64,000 nucleotides of DNA from CANKBT01 sp038235705 (GTDB lineage Bacteria; Actinomycetota; Actinomycetes; Mycobacteriales; SCTD01): assembly GCA_038235705.1 (NCBI GenBank), contig JBBSTR010000002.1:1-64000 (forward strand). The letters are read 5' to 3'. Positions 7,933 to 17,666 of the stretch are shown here, piece by piece. The translations under genes and the position numbers were made by a program. The notes under the pieces were generated by a model, which saw only the letters and a list, made by a program, of their open reading frames with translations, was not told where the DNA came from and ran no database searches. Numbering within the stretch: position 1 is the first letter of the stretch; the number at the start of each line of letters is the position of its first letter.

Positions 7933-9036
7933 GTGCCCGCTCCGCTCGCTTCCGGTCTCGCCGCGGGGATCGCGCTCGACGCGCTGCTCGGCGACCCGCG
8001 GACCGCGCACCCGGTCGCGGCCTTCGGAGCCCTCGCGGCCGCCCTCGAGCGTCGCTGCTGGGTGGACAGCAAGACGATCGGGGCGGTCTACGCGGGGACG
8101 CTCGTCGTCGGCTGCGTCGGGCTCGGGGCGCTCGCCGAGCGGCTGCACCCCTCGGTCGCCGTCGCGGTGTGCACCTGGGCGGTGCTCGGCGGCACCACGC
8201 TCGGGCGCGAGGCCGACGCGATGGCGACGCTGCTGGCCGCCGACGACCTGGCCGGGGCGCGTCAGCGGGTGACGCACCTGTGCGGTCGCGACCCGGCGCG
8301 GCTGGACGCCGCGGGCCTCGCCCGAGCGACGGTGGAGTCGGTGGCGGAGAACACCTCCGACGCGGTGGTCGCCCCGCTGTTCTGGGGTGCCGTCCTCGGG
8401 GCGCCCGGGCTGCTCGGCTACCGCGCGGTCAACACCCTGGACGCGATGGTCGGGCACCGGTCGTCGCGGTACGCCCGCTTCGGCTGGGCGGCGGCCCGTG
8501 CGGACGACGTCGTCAACCTGGTGCCTGCTCGGCTGACCGCCTCCCTGGCCGTGCTGCTCGCGCCGGTCGTCGGTGGTCGGCCCCGGGGTGCGCACCGGGC
8601 CTGGCTCCGGGACGGGCACAAGCACCCGAGCCCCAACGCCGGCCCGGTCGAAGCGGCGTTCGCGGGGGCGCTGTCGCGCACCCTCGGCGGACGCCTGGCG
8701 TACGCCGGCCGGGTCGAAGACCGTCCTCTGCTCGGCGACGGTCCGGCCCCGTCGGTGCACGACGTCGTGCGGGCCGCCCGGCTCGCACGAGCCGTCAGCC
8801 TCGCCGCAGCAGGCCTGGCCGTCGCCGTCGCCGCCGTGCGCCCCGAGCGGGCCTGGACCGGGTCGAGCGCCTGCGCGAGGATGCGCGGGTGGACACCTCC
8901 TGCACCACCGCACACGGCGACCGCGCCGAGACCGGCTCCCGACGGCTCGTCGTCGTCTTCGAGGGCGGCGTGGCGACCGAGCTGGCGCACCTCGCGGAGC
9001 GGGCCGGCTGGACGGTCGCTCTGCACGACCCGGTGA
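7933..9036 (+). CDS. cobD: Adenosylcobinamide-phosphate synthase CobD/CbiB (with an out-of-frame tail)
   Basis: Integral membrane enzyme that joins the aminopropanol arm to adenosylcobyric acid in cobalamin synthesis. Family motifs are HPVAAFG, VAENTSDAVVAPLFW, YRAVNTLDAMVGH and DGHKHPSPNAGPVEAAFAG. The recognisable protein ends near residue 315 after the last membrane segment. The frame then continues about 50 more residues, rich in Ser, Pro and Arg, through the start of the xdhC-like gene, where it reads like a shadow frame. Actinobacterial CobD is usually 310-320 residues, so the native stop seems lost. GTG start. Confidence 0.9.
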   Translation: MPAPLASGLAAGIALDALLGDPRTAHPVAAFGALAAALERRCWVDSKTIGAVYAGTLVVGCVGLGALAERLHPSVAVAVCTWAVLGGTTLGREADAMATLLAADDLAGARQRVTHLCGRDPARLDAAGLARATVESVAENTSDAVVAPLFWGAVLGAPGLLGYRAVNTLDAMVGHRSSRYARFGWAAARADDVVNLVPARLTASLAVLLAPVVGGRPRGAHRAWLRDGHKHPSPNAGPVEAAFAGALSRTLGGRLAYAGRVEDRPLLGDGPAPSVHDVVRAARLARAVSLAAAGLAVAVAAVRPERAWTGSSACARMRGWTPPAPPHTATAPRPAPDGSSSSSRAAWRPSWRTSRSGPAGRSLCTTR

Positions 9037-9350
9037 GCGCCCCCGGGCTGCCGCTCGACGAGCGGACCGACGTCGTGGTCTGCGACCACCACCGTCCCGA
9101 GCTCGGTGAGGTGCTCCAGGCCGTCCTTGCGGAGAAGGTCCGGTGGGTCGGCGTGATGGGCACCCCGCGCCACGTCGGTCCGCACGTCGAGGCGTTGCGC
9201 GCGCTCGGCGTGGCCGAGGACGACATCGCACGGGTGCACCGACCGATCGGGCTCGACATCGGCTCGAGGACACCGGTCGAGATCGCGGTCTCGGCCTTCG
9301 CCGGTCTGCTCGCTGATCGCAACGGCAGGAGCGGCGGCGCCTACGCCTGA
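8889..9350 (+). CDS. XdhC-type Rossmann domain protein
   Basis: 153 residues that match only the C-terminal Rossmann half of XdhC/CoxI proteins: RLVVVFEGGVATELAHLA, DVVVCDHH, WVGVMGTPRH and the family end motif GLDIGSRTPVEIAVS. XdhC proteins help load or sulfurate the molybdenum cofactor of xanthine/CO dehydrogenases. The N-terminal XdhC domain is missing and no molybdenum hydroxylase is nearby. GTG 8889 is the only sensible start and lies 148 bases inside the cobD frame. The 3' end overlaps the convergent DUF2855 gene by 10 bases. Confidence 0.75.
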   Translation: MDTSCTTAHGDRAETGSRRLVVVFEGGVATELAHLAERAGWTVALHDPVSAPGLPLDERTDVVVCDHHRPELGEVLQAVLAEKVRWVGVMGTPRHVGPHVEALRALGVAEDDIARVHRPIGLDIGSRTPVEIAVSAFAGLLADRNGRSGGAYA

Positions 9351-10396
9351 GGGAACGTCACGACGTGCCCGACGCGCGGACCCACTCCGTCCAGGACCGC
9401 CTTCCAGGACGACTCCAGGGCGCCGGGACCTTCGCCCGGGACGACGTCGATCTGCGGCGCCACCCAGGACGCGAACGCCCCCCACACCTCGCTGAACTTC
9501 TGGTCGACCCCGCCGGGCCCCCAGTCCTGCCCGCGCTTCGCGATCTGGTCCGGGGCGAAGAACATCGTCGGCCGGGCACCCTCGAGCGGGCCGGGGTCTC
9601 CTCCTGGCTGACCCTGCGCGATGCCGACGACCACGTCGCGCACGACGTCGTCGCCGAGCCGTGCGTGCACCGCCCGGCGCAGCGGCACGCTGCCGGCCAC
9701 GTCGACGTAGGCGGTGCTCGCCTCGGTGAGCTTCGGGACGTCCTCGTAGGCAAGCACCTCGTCGTAGACACCGAGCCCGGTGGTGAACGCGACGTTGCCG
9801 GCCGAGGTGAGCCCGACGACCCGTGCGCCGGTGCCCCGCAGGGCGAAGGCGGTGCCGTACGCGGTCTTGCTGGACGCCGAGCTCAGCACCACCTGCTCGG
9901 CCGCCGGCCCGGCGTCCGCGAGCCAGTCGGCGAGCATGAACGAGGTCATGAACAGCGGACGGAACAGCACCTGCAGGTCGTCAAGCCCCCGCTGGGCCGG
10001 CACGTAGGAGTTGTAGACCGCGGCGAGGGGCGCCCGGTGCTCGGCGGTGTCCCGGAAGCCGCCCTGGCGCACCGTGCTCGGGGTGACCAGCAGGTGGCTC
10101 GCGGTCGGCAGGTAGCCGTAGACCCGGTCGCCCTCGGCGAGCCCGTCGGCGCGTGAGGCGCTGACCTGCGCGAATCCCCAGAGCGGCACGTGACCCTGCC
10201 CCTCCGCAGCGGGGAAGAACTCCCAGTAGCGCATCACGTCGCCCAGCAGCGCGTAGGTGACGTTGTTGGCCGTCAGCCCGACGTGCTCGGTGCGCAGCAC
10301 CGCCTGCCCCGGCCCCGGCTCCAGCGAAGCGGTGCTCGCGAGCCGCGTCACCGACGGGTCGGTGCGGTCCATGGTCAGGTCCCAGGTGTCGTCCAT
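9341..10396 (-). CDS. DUF2855 family protein
   Basis: 351 residues. The overall plan resembles medium-chain dehydrogenase/reductases: an early TEHVGLTANNVTYALLG segment, YWEFFPA, and a Rossmann-like VVLSSASSKTAYGTAFAL followed by VVGLTS. Proteins with this signature are annotated DUF2855, and their reaction is unknown. It is a single gene, divergent from purU with only 39 bases between, and convergent with the XdhC-like gene. Confidence 0.85.
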   Translation of the reverse strand: MDDTWDLTMDRTDPSVTRLASTASLEPGPGQAVLRTEHVGLTANNVTYALLGDVMRYWEFFPAAEGQGHVPLWGFAQVSASRADGLAEGDRVYGYLPTASHLLVTPSTVRQGGFRDTAEHRAPLAAVYNSYVPAQRGLDDLQVLFRPLFMTSFMLADWLADAGPAAEQVVLSSASSKTAYGTAFALRGTGARVVGLTSAGNVAFTTGLGVYDEVLAYEDVPKLTEASTAYVDVAGSVPLRRAVHARLGDDVVRDVVVGIAQGQPGGDPGPLEGARPTMFFAPDQIAKRGQDWGPGGVDQKFSEVWGAFASWVAPQIDVVPGEGPGALESSWKAVLDGVGPRVGHVVTFPQA

Positions 10397-10435
10397 CCGC
10401 TGACCCTAGGCCCAGCCCCGTGCCAGGCTGACAGG

Positions 10436-11281
10436 GTGATCGACGACCAGCACGCCGTGCTCACCCTGTCCTGCCCCGATCGGGTCGGGATCGTCCTCGC
10501 GGTGGCGCGCACGCTCGCCGACGCCGGGTGGAACATCGTCGACAGCCAGCAGTACGGCGACCCGGACACCTGCGTGTTCTTCATGCGGGTGCACGTCTCC
10601 GGGGTCGACCTCCCGGGCCTGCGCGAGGCCGTCGCCCCGGTCGCCGCAACGCACGCGATGACCTGGCGGCTGGACGACCTGGCGCACCGGGGGCGCGTGC
10701 TGGTGCTGGTGTCCCAGCACGGGCACTGCCTCAACGACCTGCTCTACCGGCACAGCACCGGGGCACTGCCCGCCGACGTGCGGGGGGTGGTCAGCAACCA
10801 CGAGGACTTCCGGTCGCTCGTGGAGCAGCACGGCATCGCGTTCCACCACGTGCCCGTCACCCGCGAGACCAGGCCCGAGGCCGAGGCGAGGGTCCTGCAG
10901 CTCGTGCGGGACGAGGAGATCGAGCTCGTCGTGCTCGCCCGCTACATGCAGGTGCTGTCGGACGGGCTGTGCGCAGCGCTGCCGGACACGATCAACATCC
11001 ACCACTCGTTCCTGCCGAGCTTCAAGGGCGGGCGTCCCTACCACCAGGCGCACGACCGTGGCGTCAAGCTGATCGGGGCGACCGCGCACTACGTGACGGC
11101 CGACCTGGACGAGGGGCCGATCATCGAGCAGGAGGTCGCTCGGGTCGACCACGCGGCCACCCCGGACGACCTCGCCGCGACCGGCCGTGACCTGGAGTCG
11201 ATCGCGCTGGCCCGAGCCGTGCGCTGGCACCTGCAGCACCGGGTGCTGCGCAACGGCGGGCGCACGGTCGTCTTCCGCTGA
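10436..11281 (+). CDS. purU: Formyltetrahydrofolate deformylase
   Basis: 281 residues. An N-terminal ACT domain (about 1-85, starting LTLSCPDRVGIV) is followed by a formyltransferase-fold catalytic domain with NIHHSFLPSFKG, the catalytic Asn-His-Asp region and DEGPIIEQ. It hydrolyses 10-formyl-THF to formate and THF, balancing the one-carbon pool for purine synthesis. The GTG start is divergent from the DUF2855 gene. Confidence 0.95.
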   Translation: MIDDQHAVLTLSCPDRVGIVLAVARTLADAGWNIVDSQQYGDPDTCVFFMRVHVSGVDLPGLREAVAPVAATHAMTWRLDDLAHRGRVLVLVSQHGHCLNDLLYRHSTGALPADVRGVVSNHEDFRSLVEQHGIAFHHVPVTRETRPEAEARVLQLVRDEEIELVVLARYMQVLSDGLCAALPDTINIHHSFLPSFKGGRPYHQAHDRGVKLIGATAHYVTADLDEGPIIEQEVARVDHAATPDDLAATGRDLESIALARAVRWHLQHRVLRNGGRTVVFR

Positions 11282-11343
11282 GGCCCCGATACTGGTCGGG
11301 TGCAGGCACAGGCGGGCGGCGTTCACCGCGACATGGCACCCGG

Positions 11344-12357
11344 GTGAACCCTCTCGACCTTCGACACCACGGTGACGCCGAGCTGGCGCCCGGGCTGCTC
11401 GACCTGGCGGTCAACGTGCGGGCGGCGTCACCCCCGCCGTGGCTGCGTGCCGCGCTGATCGCGAGCCTGACCGACCTGGGTCGCTACCCGGACCCTCGCC
11501 AGGCGACCGCCGCGGTCGCTGCGCGGCACGGCCGTGACCCCGACGAGGTGCTCCTGACCGTCGGAGCGGCAGAGGCGTTCGTGCTGCTCGCCCGGGTGCT
11601 TCGCCCCGCGTTCGCCGTCTGCGTCCACCCGTCCTTCACCGAGCCGGAGGCGGCGCTGCGCGCGGCCGGCGTGGCTGTGCACCGCCACGTCCTACCGCCG
11701 CCGTACGTGCTGACGGACGTGCCCGAGCAGGCCGACCTGGTCGTGGTCGGCAACCCGACCAACCCGACCGGTGTGCTGCACCCCGACCTGGCCGCGCTGT
11801 GCCGGCCGGGGCGGACCGTGGTCGTCGACGAGGCCTTTCTCGAGGGCATCCCGGGCGCGCCCGGTTCGCTCGCGACCCGGGCGGACCTTCCCGGGCTGGT
11901 CGTGGTCCGCAGCCTGACCAAGACCTGGTCGCTCGCCGGGCTCCGGGTCGGCTACCTGCTCGCGGCGGCACCCCTGGTGCGCGCGTTGCGGGACGCGCAG
12001 CCCCTGTGGGCGGTCTCGACGCCCGCGCTGACTGCGGCCCGGCTGTGCAGCAGCCCCGAGGCGGTCGCTGAGGCGTCGGTGGCGGGCCGACACACAGCCC
12101 TGGAGCGCGCACGGCTGGAGCGGCTCCTCCTCGGCCTCGGGGTCGAGGTCAGCCCGGGCTCGGTCGCGCCTTACCTGCTGTGCGCTGCGCCAGGCCACGG
12201 CGACCTCCACGGGCGGCTGCGGGGGGTCGGGATCGCCGTGCGACGCGGTGACACCTTCCCTGGACTGACGACCGACCACTGGCGCACGGCAGTGCGTGAC
12301 CGGCCGGCTTCGGACCGGCTGGTCGGTGCGCTGTGGGCCCTGCTGGCGGCTGGCTGA
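11344..12357 (+). CDS. CobC-like PLP-dependent aminotransferase (Rv2231c type)
   Basis: 337 residues, fold type I. Features are VGAAEAFVLLARV, GNPTNPTGVL, VVDEAFLEG with the PLP aspartate, and the Schiff-base lysine in SLTKTWSLAGLRVGYL near residue 193. The family includes L-threonine-phosphate decarboxylase (CobD of Salmonella, CobC of Pseudomonas) and histidinol-phosphate aminotransferases. In M. tuberculosis the same type lies next to the Nif3/RNase H-CobC block. A role in making the aminopropanol arm of cobalamin fits cobD and the CobC domain nearby, but histidinol-phosphate aminotransferase activity cannot be excluded. GTG start. Confidence 0.82.
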   Translation: MNPLDLRHHGDAELAPGLLDLAVNVRAASPPPWLRAALIASLTDLGRYPDPRQATAAVAARHGRDPDEVLLTVGAAEAFVLLARVLRPAFAVCVHPSFTEPEAALRAAGVAVHRHVLPPPYVLTDVPEQADLVVVGNPTNPTGVLHPDLAALCRPGRTVVVDEAFLEGIPGAPGSLATRADLPGLVVVRSLTKTWSLAGLRVGYLLAAAPLVRALRDAQPLWAVSTPALTAARLCSSPEAVAEASVAGRHTALERARLERLLLGLGVEVSPGSVAPYLLCAAPGHGDLHGRLRGVGIAVRRGDTFPGLTTDHWRTAVRDRPASDRLVGALWALLAAG

Positions 12358-12402
12358 GCCGACCGCAGGACTGCCCGTCGGCGCGACCGCGAGACTGGGT
12401 GC

Positions 12403-13389
12403 GTGACACGTGCTCGGGGGGAGCAGACGGGTCCGCTCGGTCGGGTGGTCCTGGGGCTGGGCTGGCTGGTCGCCGTCGGGCTCGCCGTCCTGGTCCTCGC
12501 CCGGCTGGTCGGGCTCGAGCGCGGGCCGGTGTGGTCGCTGGGGATGGGGCTGCTGCCGTACGTCCTGATGCTCGCCTTCCCGCTGCTGCTCGGCGCGGTC
12601 CTGCACCGCCGTCAGGCGCTGGCGAGCGTCGCCCTGCTGCTCGGGCTCGCCCAGGTCCTGGTCGCGGCCCCGTCCACCGGCGGCCGTCCGGGCCCCTGCG
12701 TCGGCACGCCGCTGCGGGTGGTCGGGTCCAACCTGCTCTACACCAACCAAGACCTCCCGGCGGCGGCGCGTGCCCTCGCCGGCGTCCGGCCCGACCTGGT
12801 CGTGCTCCCCGAGCTGACCGACGGTGCCCTCGCCAGCCTTGCGCCGCTGCTGGCGACCTTGCCGGAGCAGGCGATCGCCATCCGTCGGGGGGCCACCTCT
12901 CCGGGTCTCGCCACGCGTCTGCCGCTGACGGACGTCGTCGAGGTGCCGCGCGAGGAACGGCTCTGGCCCGAGGCGACGATCGAGGTGGCCGCCCCGGGCG
13001 GGCCGATCGCCGTACGCGTCCTCGGCGTGCACACCCAGCCGCCGCTGCTCGGGGGCGGCAGGACGTGGGTGAGTGACCTCGAGCATGTCGGTGAGCGGCT
13101 GGTGGCGAGCGACGGCCCGGTGATCGCGCTCGGCGACTTCAACGCCAGTCGCGACCACGCGAGCTTCCGGGCACTGCTGACCGGAGGGGTGCGCGACGCC
13201 CACGAGCAGCTCGGCGAGGGTCTGGACCGGACGTGGCCGGCCCGGTTGACGCTGCTGCACCTGGACCACGTGCTGGTCAAGGACGGCGGTGGCGTCGGGA
13301 TCGACGTGTGCGCGGTCCACCAGCTGCGGGTGCCGGGGAGCGACCACCTGGCGGTCGTCGCGGACCTCGCCGTGCACCGGACCTCGTGA
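12403..13389 (+). CDS. Membrane-anchored endonuclease/exonuclease/phosphatase-fold protein
   Basis: 328 residues. Three hydrophobic segments lie in residues about 12-95. Then comes an EEP domain: VVGSNLLYTN, LVVLPELTD (metal Glu), GVHTQP, LGDFNAS (about 243-248), LDHVL and GSDHLAVVADL (about 312). All catalytic positions are present. Such YafD/VanX-neighbour type proteins are probably surface phosphodiesterases, and the substrate is unknown. GTG start. Its end is 37 bases before the monooxygenase start. Confidence 0.85.
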   Translation: MTRARGEQTGPLGRVVLGLGWLVAVGLAVLVLARLVGLERGPVWSLGMGLLPYVLMLAFPLLLGAVLHRRQALASVALLLGLAQVLVAAPSTGGRPGPCVGTPLRVVGSNLLYTNQDLPAAARALAGVRPDLVVLPELTDGALASLAPLLATLPEQAIAIRRGATSPGLATRLPLTDVVEVPREERLWPEATIEVAAPGGPIAVRVLGVHTQPPLLGGGRTWVSDLEHVGERLVASDGPVIALGDFNASRDHASFRALLTGGVRDAHEQLGEGLDRTWPARLTLLHLDHVLVKDGGGVGIDVCAVHQLRVPGSDHLAVVADLAVHRTS

Positions 13390-13426
13390 GGCGCGGCGTC
13401 CCGTCCCGACCTGGCAGGATCGGCCC

Positions 13427-14887
13427 ATGGTGAGCATCGTGATCGTCGGCAGCGGTTTCGGCGGGGTGGGGATGGCCGCCCGACTGCTCCAGGACGGTCA
13501 CACCGACGTCGTGCTGCTCGAGCGCGGCGACGACGTCGGTGGGGTGTGGCGCGACAACACCTACCCCGGAGCCGCCTGCGACGTGCCGAGCCACCTCTAC
13601 TCGTTCAGCTTCGCCCCCGAGAGCGGCTGGTCCCGACGGTTCGCCCCCCAGGCTGAGATACACGCCTATCTCCGCCGGGTCGCCGACGAGTTCGGGGTCA
13701 CGCCGAGGGTGCAGCTCCGGACCGAGGTGCTGAGCGCCACGTGGGACGACGAGGGCGGGGCCTGGGACCTCGCGCTCAGCGGTGGTCGCACGCGTCGGTG
13801 CGACGTCCTGATCGCCGCCTGCGGCCAGCTCAGTCGTCCGGCGGACCCACGCCTGCCCGGGCTCGAGGACTTCACCGGCACGGTGTTCCACTCGGCGCAC
13901 TGGGACCACGACCACGACGTCACCGGCCGTCGGGTGGCCGTCGTCGGCACCGGGGCCAGCGCGATCCAGTTCGTGCCGGAGCTCGTCGACCGCGCCGAGC
14001 ACGTCACGGTGTTCCAGCGCTCCGCGCCGTACGTCATCAGCAAGCCCGACCGTGAGTACGGGCCCCGGACGCACGCCGCTCTGAAGCGCGTCCCCGGCCT
14101 GCTCAAGGCCGACCGGCTGCGCACGTTCGTCACCAACGAGCTGCGCAGCCTGGGCTTCAACACCGAGCCGAGGCTGCTCGTCGGCCACCAGAAGCGGTTT
14201 GCGCACCATCTCGCCAAGCAGGTGCAGGACCCGGTGCTGCGCGCGCGGCTGACGCCGGACTACACGATCGGCTGCAAGCGCATCCTGCAGAGCAACGACT
14301 GGTATCCCGCGCTGACCCGGCCGGACGTCGACGTGGTCACCGACGCCGTCACCCGGGTCGACCCGACCGGGCTGACGGACGCGTCGGGCGTCCGGCACGA
14401 GGTCGACACGATCGTGCTCGGCACCGGGTTCGCGGCGACCGAGCTGCTCGTGCCGATGGTGGTCACCGGTCGCGGGGGCCGCACGCTCGGCGAGGCGTGG
14501 AGCAACGGTGCCGAGGCCTACCTCGGCACCCTGGTCAGCGGCTTCCCGAACCTGTTCCTGCTGTACGGCCCGAACACCAACCTCGGCCACAACTCGATCA
14601 TCCTGATGCTCGAGGGGCAGTACGCGCTGATCCGAGACGGCCTGCGGCAGCTTGCCACCGGGCTCGCGAGCATCGACGTGCGCAGCGACGCCATGCGGGA
14701 CTTCAACGACTGGTTGCGGCACCGGCTGGACGGCACCGTGTTCGCGGAGGGCTGCACCAGCTGGTACCTGACGGCCGACGGCCGCAACACCCAGAACTGG
14801 CCGGGCACCACGATCGACTTCCGTCGCCGCACCCGCAGGCTCGACCCCGCGGTGCTCGAGCCGACCCGCTCCCGGGCGCACGCATGA
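13427..14887 (+). CDS. Flavin-containing Baeyer-Villiger-type monooxygenase
   Basis: 486 residues. An FAD-binding GSGFGG lies near residue 8. The Baeyer-Villiger fingerprint FTGTVFHSAHWD at about 149-160 matches FxGxxxHxxxW[D/P], and the NADPH-binding VVGTGASAIQ follows. The late LYGPNTNLGHNS segment is also typical. It should insert oxygen into a ketone to give an ester or lactone. The next gene, an esterase, overlaps by ATGA and would hydrolyse such a product, a pairing seen in ketone degradation. The native ketone is unknown. Confidence 0.92.
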   Translation: MVSIVIVGSGFGGVGMAARLLQDGHTDVVLLERGDDVGGVWRDNTYPGAACDVPSHLYSFSFAPESGWSRRFAPQAEIHAYLRRVADEFGVTPRVQLRTEVLSATWDDEGGAWDLALSGGRTRRCDVLIAACGQLSRPADPRLPGLEDFTGTVFHSAHWDHDHDVTGRRVAVVGTGASAIQFVPELVDRAEHVTVFQRSAPYVISKPDREYGPRTHAALKRVPGLLKADRLRTFVTNELRSLGFNTEPRLLVGHQKRFAHHLAKQVQDPVLRARLTPDYTIGCKRILQSNDWYPALTRPDVDVVTDAVTRVDPTGLTDASGVRHEVDTIVLGTGFAATELLVPMVVTGRGGRTLGEAWSNGAEAYLGTLVSGFPNLFLLYGPNTNLGHNSIILMLEGQYALIRDGLRQLATGLASIDVRSDAMRDFNDWLRHRLDGTVFAEGCTSWYLTADGRNTQNWPGTTIDFRRRTRRLDPAVLEPTRSRAHA

Positions 14888-15753
14888 GCCTGGCTGCCTC
14901 GGTGCTCACCGGCACCAACCGAGCGCTGGTCCACCCGCTGCTCTGGCGGCTGGCGATCCCGACCCAGCGTCGGCTGCTCGCGCTGGCGACCCGCGGGCTC
15001 CCGACGCCGCGCGGCACCGAGATCCACAGCGTCCGACTGGGAGACCGCCCCGCCGACCGGGTCAGCGCACCCGGCGTCGACCAGAGCCGTGCGGTCCTGC
15101 ACCTGCACGGCGGCGCCTGGATCACGATGTCCGCACGCACGCACCGGGCGTTCGCGGCGCACCTGTCCGCCGCGTCCGGGCACCCGGTCTTCGTGCTCGA
15201 CCAGCGGCTCGCCCCCGAGCACCCGCACCCGGCCGACGTCGAGGACGCCGTGGCCGCCTTCGATGCGCTCGACGTCCCGACCGCGCTATGCGGGGACTCG
15301 GCCGGGGGCGCGCTCGCCCTGCAGGCCGCGCTGGCGCTCCGTGACCGTGGGGGCACCCAGCCGAGCGCCGTCGCGCTCGTGTCACCCTGCACGGACTTCA
15401 CCCAGAGCCTTGCCCGCGCTTACGACGGCCCCGACCCGCTGCTCAACCTGGCTTGGCTCCGTACGGGCCGCGACGCCTACCTCGGCACCCGCGACCCGCG
15501 AAAGCTGTCCCCGCTGCGGCGCGACCTGTCCGGGCTCCCGCCCATGCTGGTCCAGTGGGTGACGCACGAGCGACTGGCGCCGGAGTCGGCAGCCCTCGTC
15601 CGGGCGGTCCGGGGGGCCGGCGGGCAGGCTCAGGGCGACCCGATGCCGGGCCTGTTCCACGACGTGCAGCTCTACGCCGGGATCGTGCCCGAGGCGACCG
15701 CGGCCGTGCACAGGCTGGGAAGATTTCTCAGCGACCCGTACGCTTCGGCGTGA
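14884..15753 (+). CDS. Alpha/beta hydrolase, hormone-sensitive-lipase-like esterase
   Basis: 289 residues. The oxyanion motif HGGAW is near 75, the nucleophile elbow GDSAGG at 137-142 (Ser139), and the catalytic His is in FHDVQ near 259. The catalytic acid normally follows a conserved Asp-rich loop, but here the segment reads WVTHERLAPES, so a glutamate may serve instead. Translationally coupled (ATGA) to the monooxygenase. The stop is directly followed by the TPP riboswitch. Confidence 0.88.
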   Translation: MSLAASVLTGTNRALVHPLLWRLAIPTQRRLLALATRGLPTPRGTEIHSVRLGDRPADRVSAPGVDQSRAVLHLHGGAWITMSARTHRAFAAHLSAASGHPVFVLDQRLAPEHPHPADVEDAVAAFDALDVPTALCGDSAGGALALQAALALRDRGGTQPSAVALVSPCTDFTQSLARAYDGPDPLLNLAWLRTGRDAYLGTRDPRKLSPLRRDLSGLPPMLVQWVTHERLAPESAALVRAVRGAGGQAQGDPMPGLFHDVQLYAGIVPEATAAVHRLGRFLSDPYASA

Positions 15754-15844
15754 CCCGCGGGAGCCTCACGCCGAGGCCGAGAGGGCGGCAGGACCGGCCG
15801 TCGACCGTTCGCACCTGATCCGGTTCGCACCGGCGTAGGGAGGA
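15754..15844 (+). promoter_or_regulatory. TPP riboswitch controlling thiC
   Basis: Contains the family elements in order: CGCGGGAGCC, GGCCGAGAGGG (the CTGAGA-type box), ACCTGATCCGG and GCACCGGCGTAGGGA. The final GTAGGGAGG overlaps the thiC ribosome binding site 7-12 bases before the ATG. Ligand binding should therefore hide the Shine-Dalgarno sequence and stop translation when thiamine diphosphate is plentiful. Confidence 0.95.
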
Positions 15845-15850
15845 GCCGTC

Positions 15851-17617
<1,767 letters not shown>

Positions 17618-17666
17618 CCGTTCGGCGATCGACCGACCTCGCGGATCACGTGTCATGGTCGGGACC

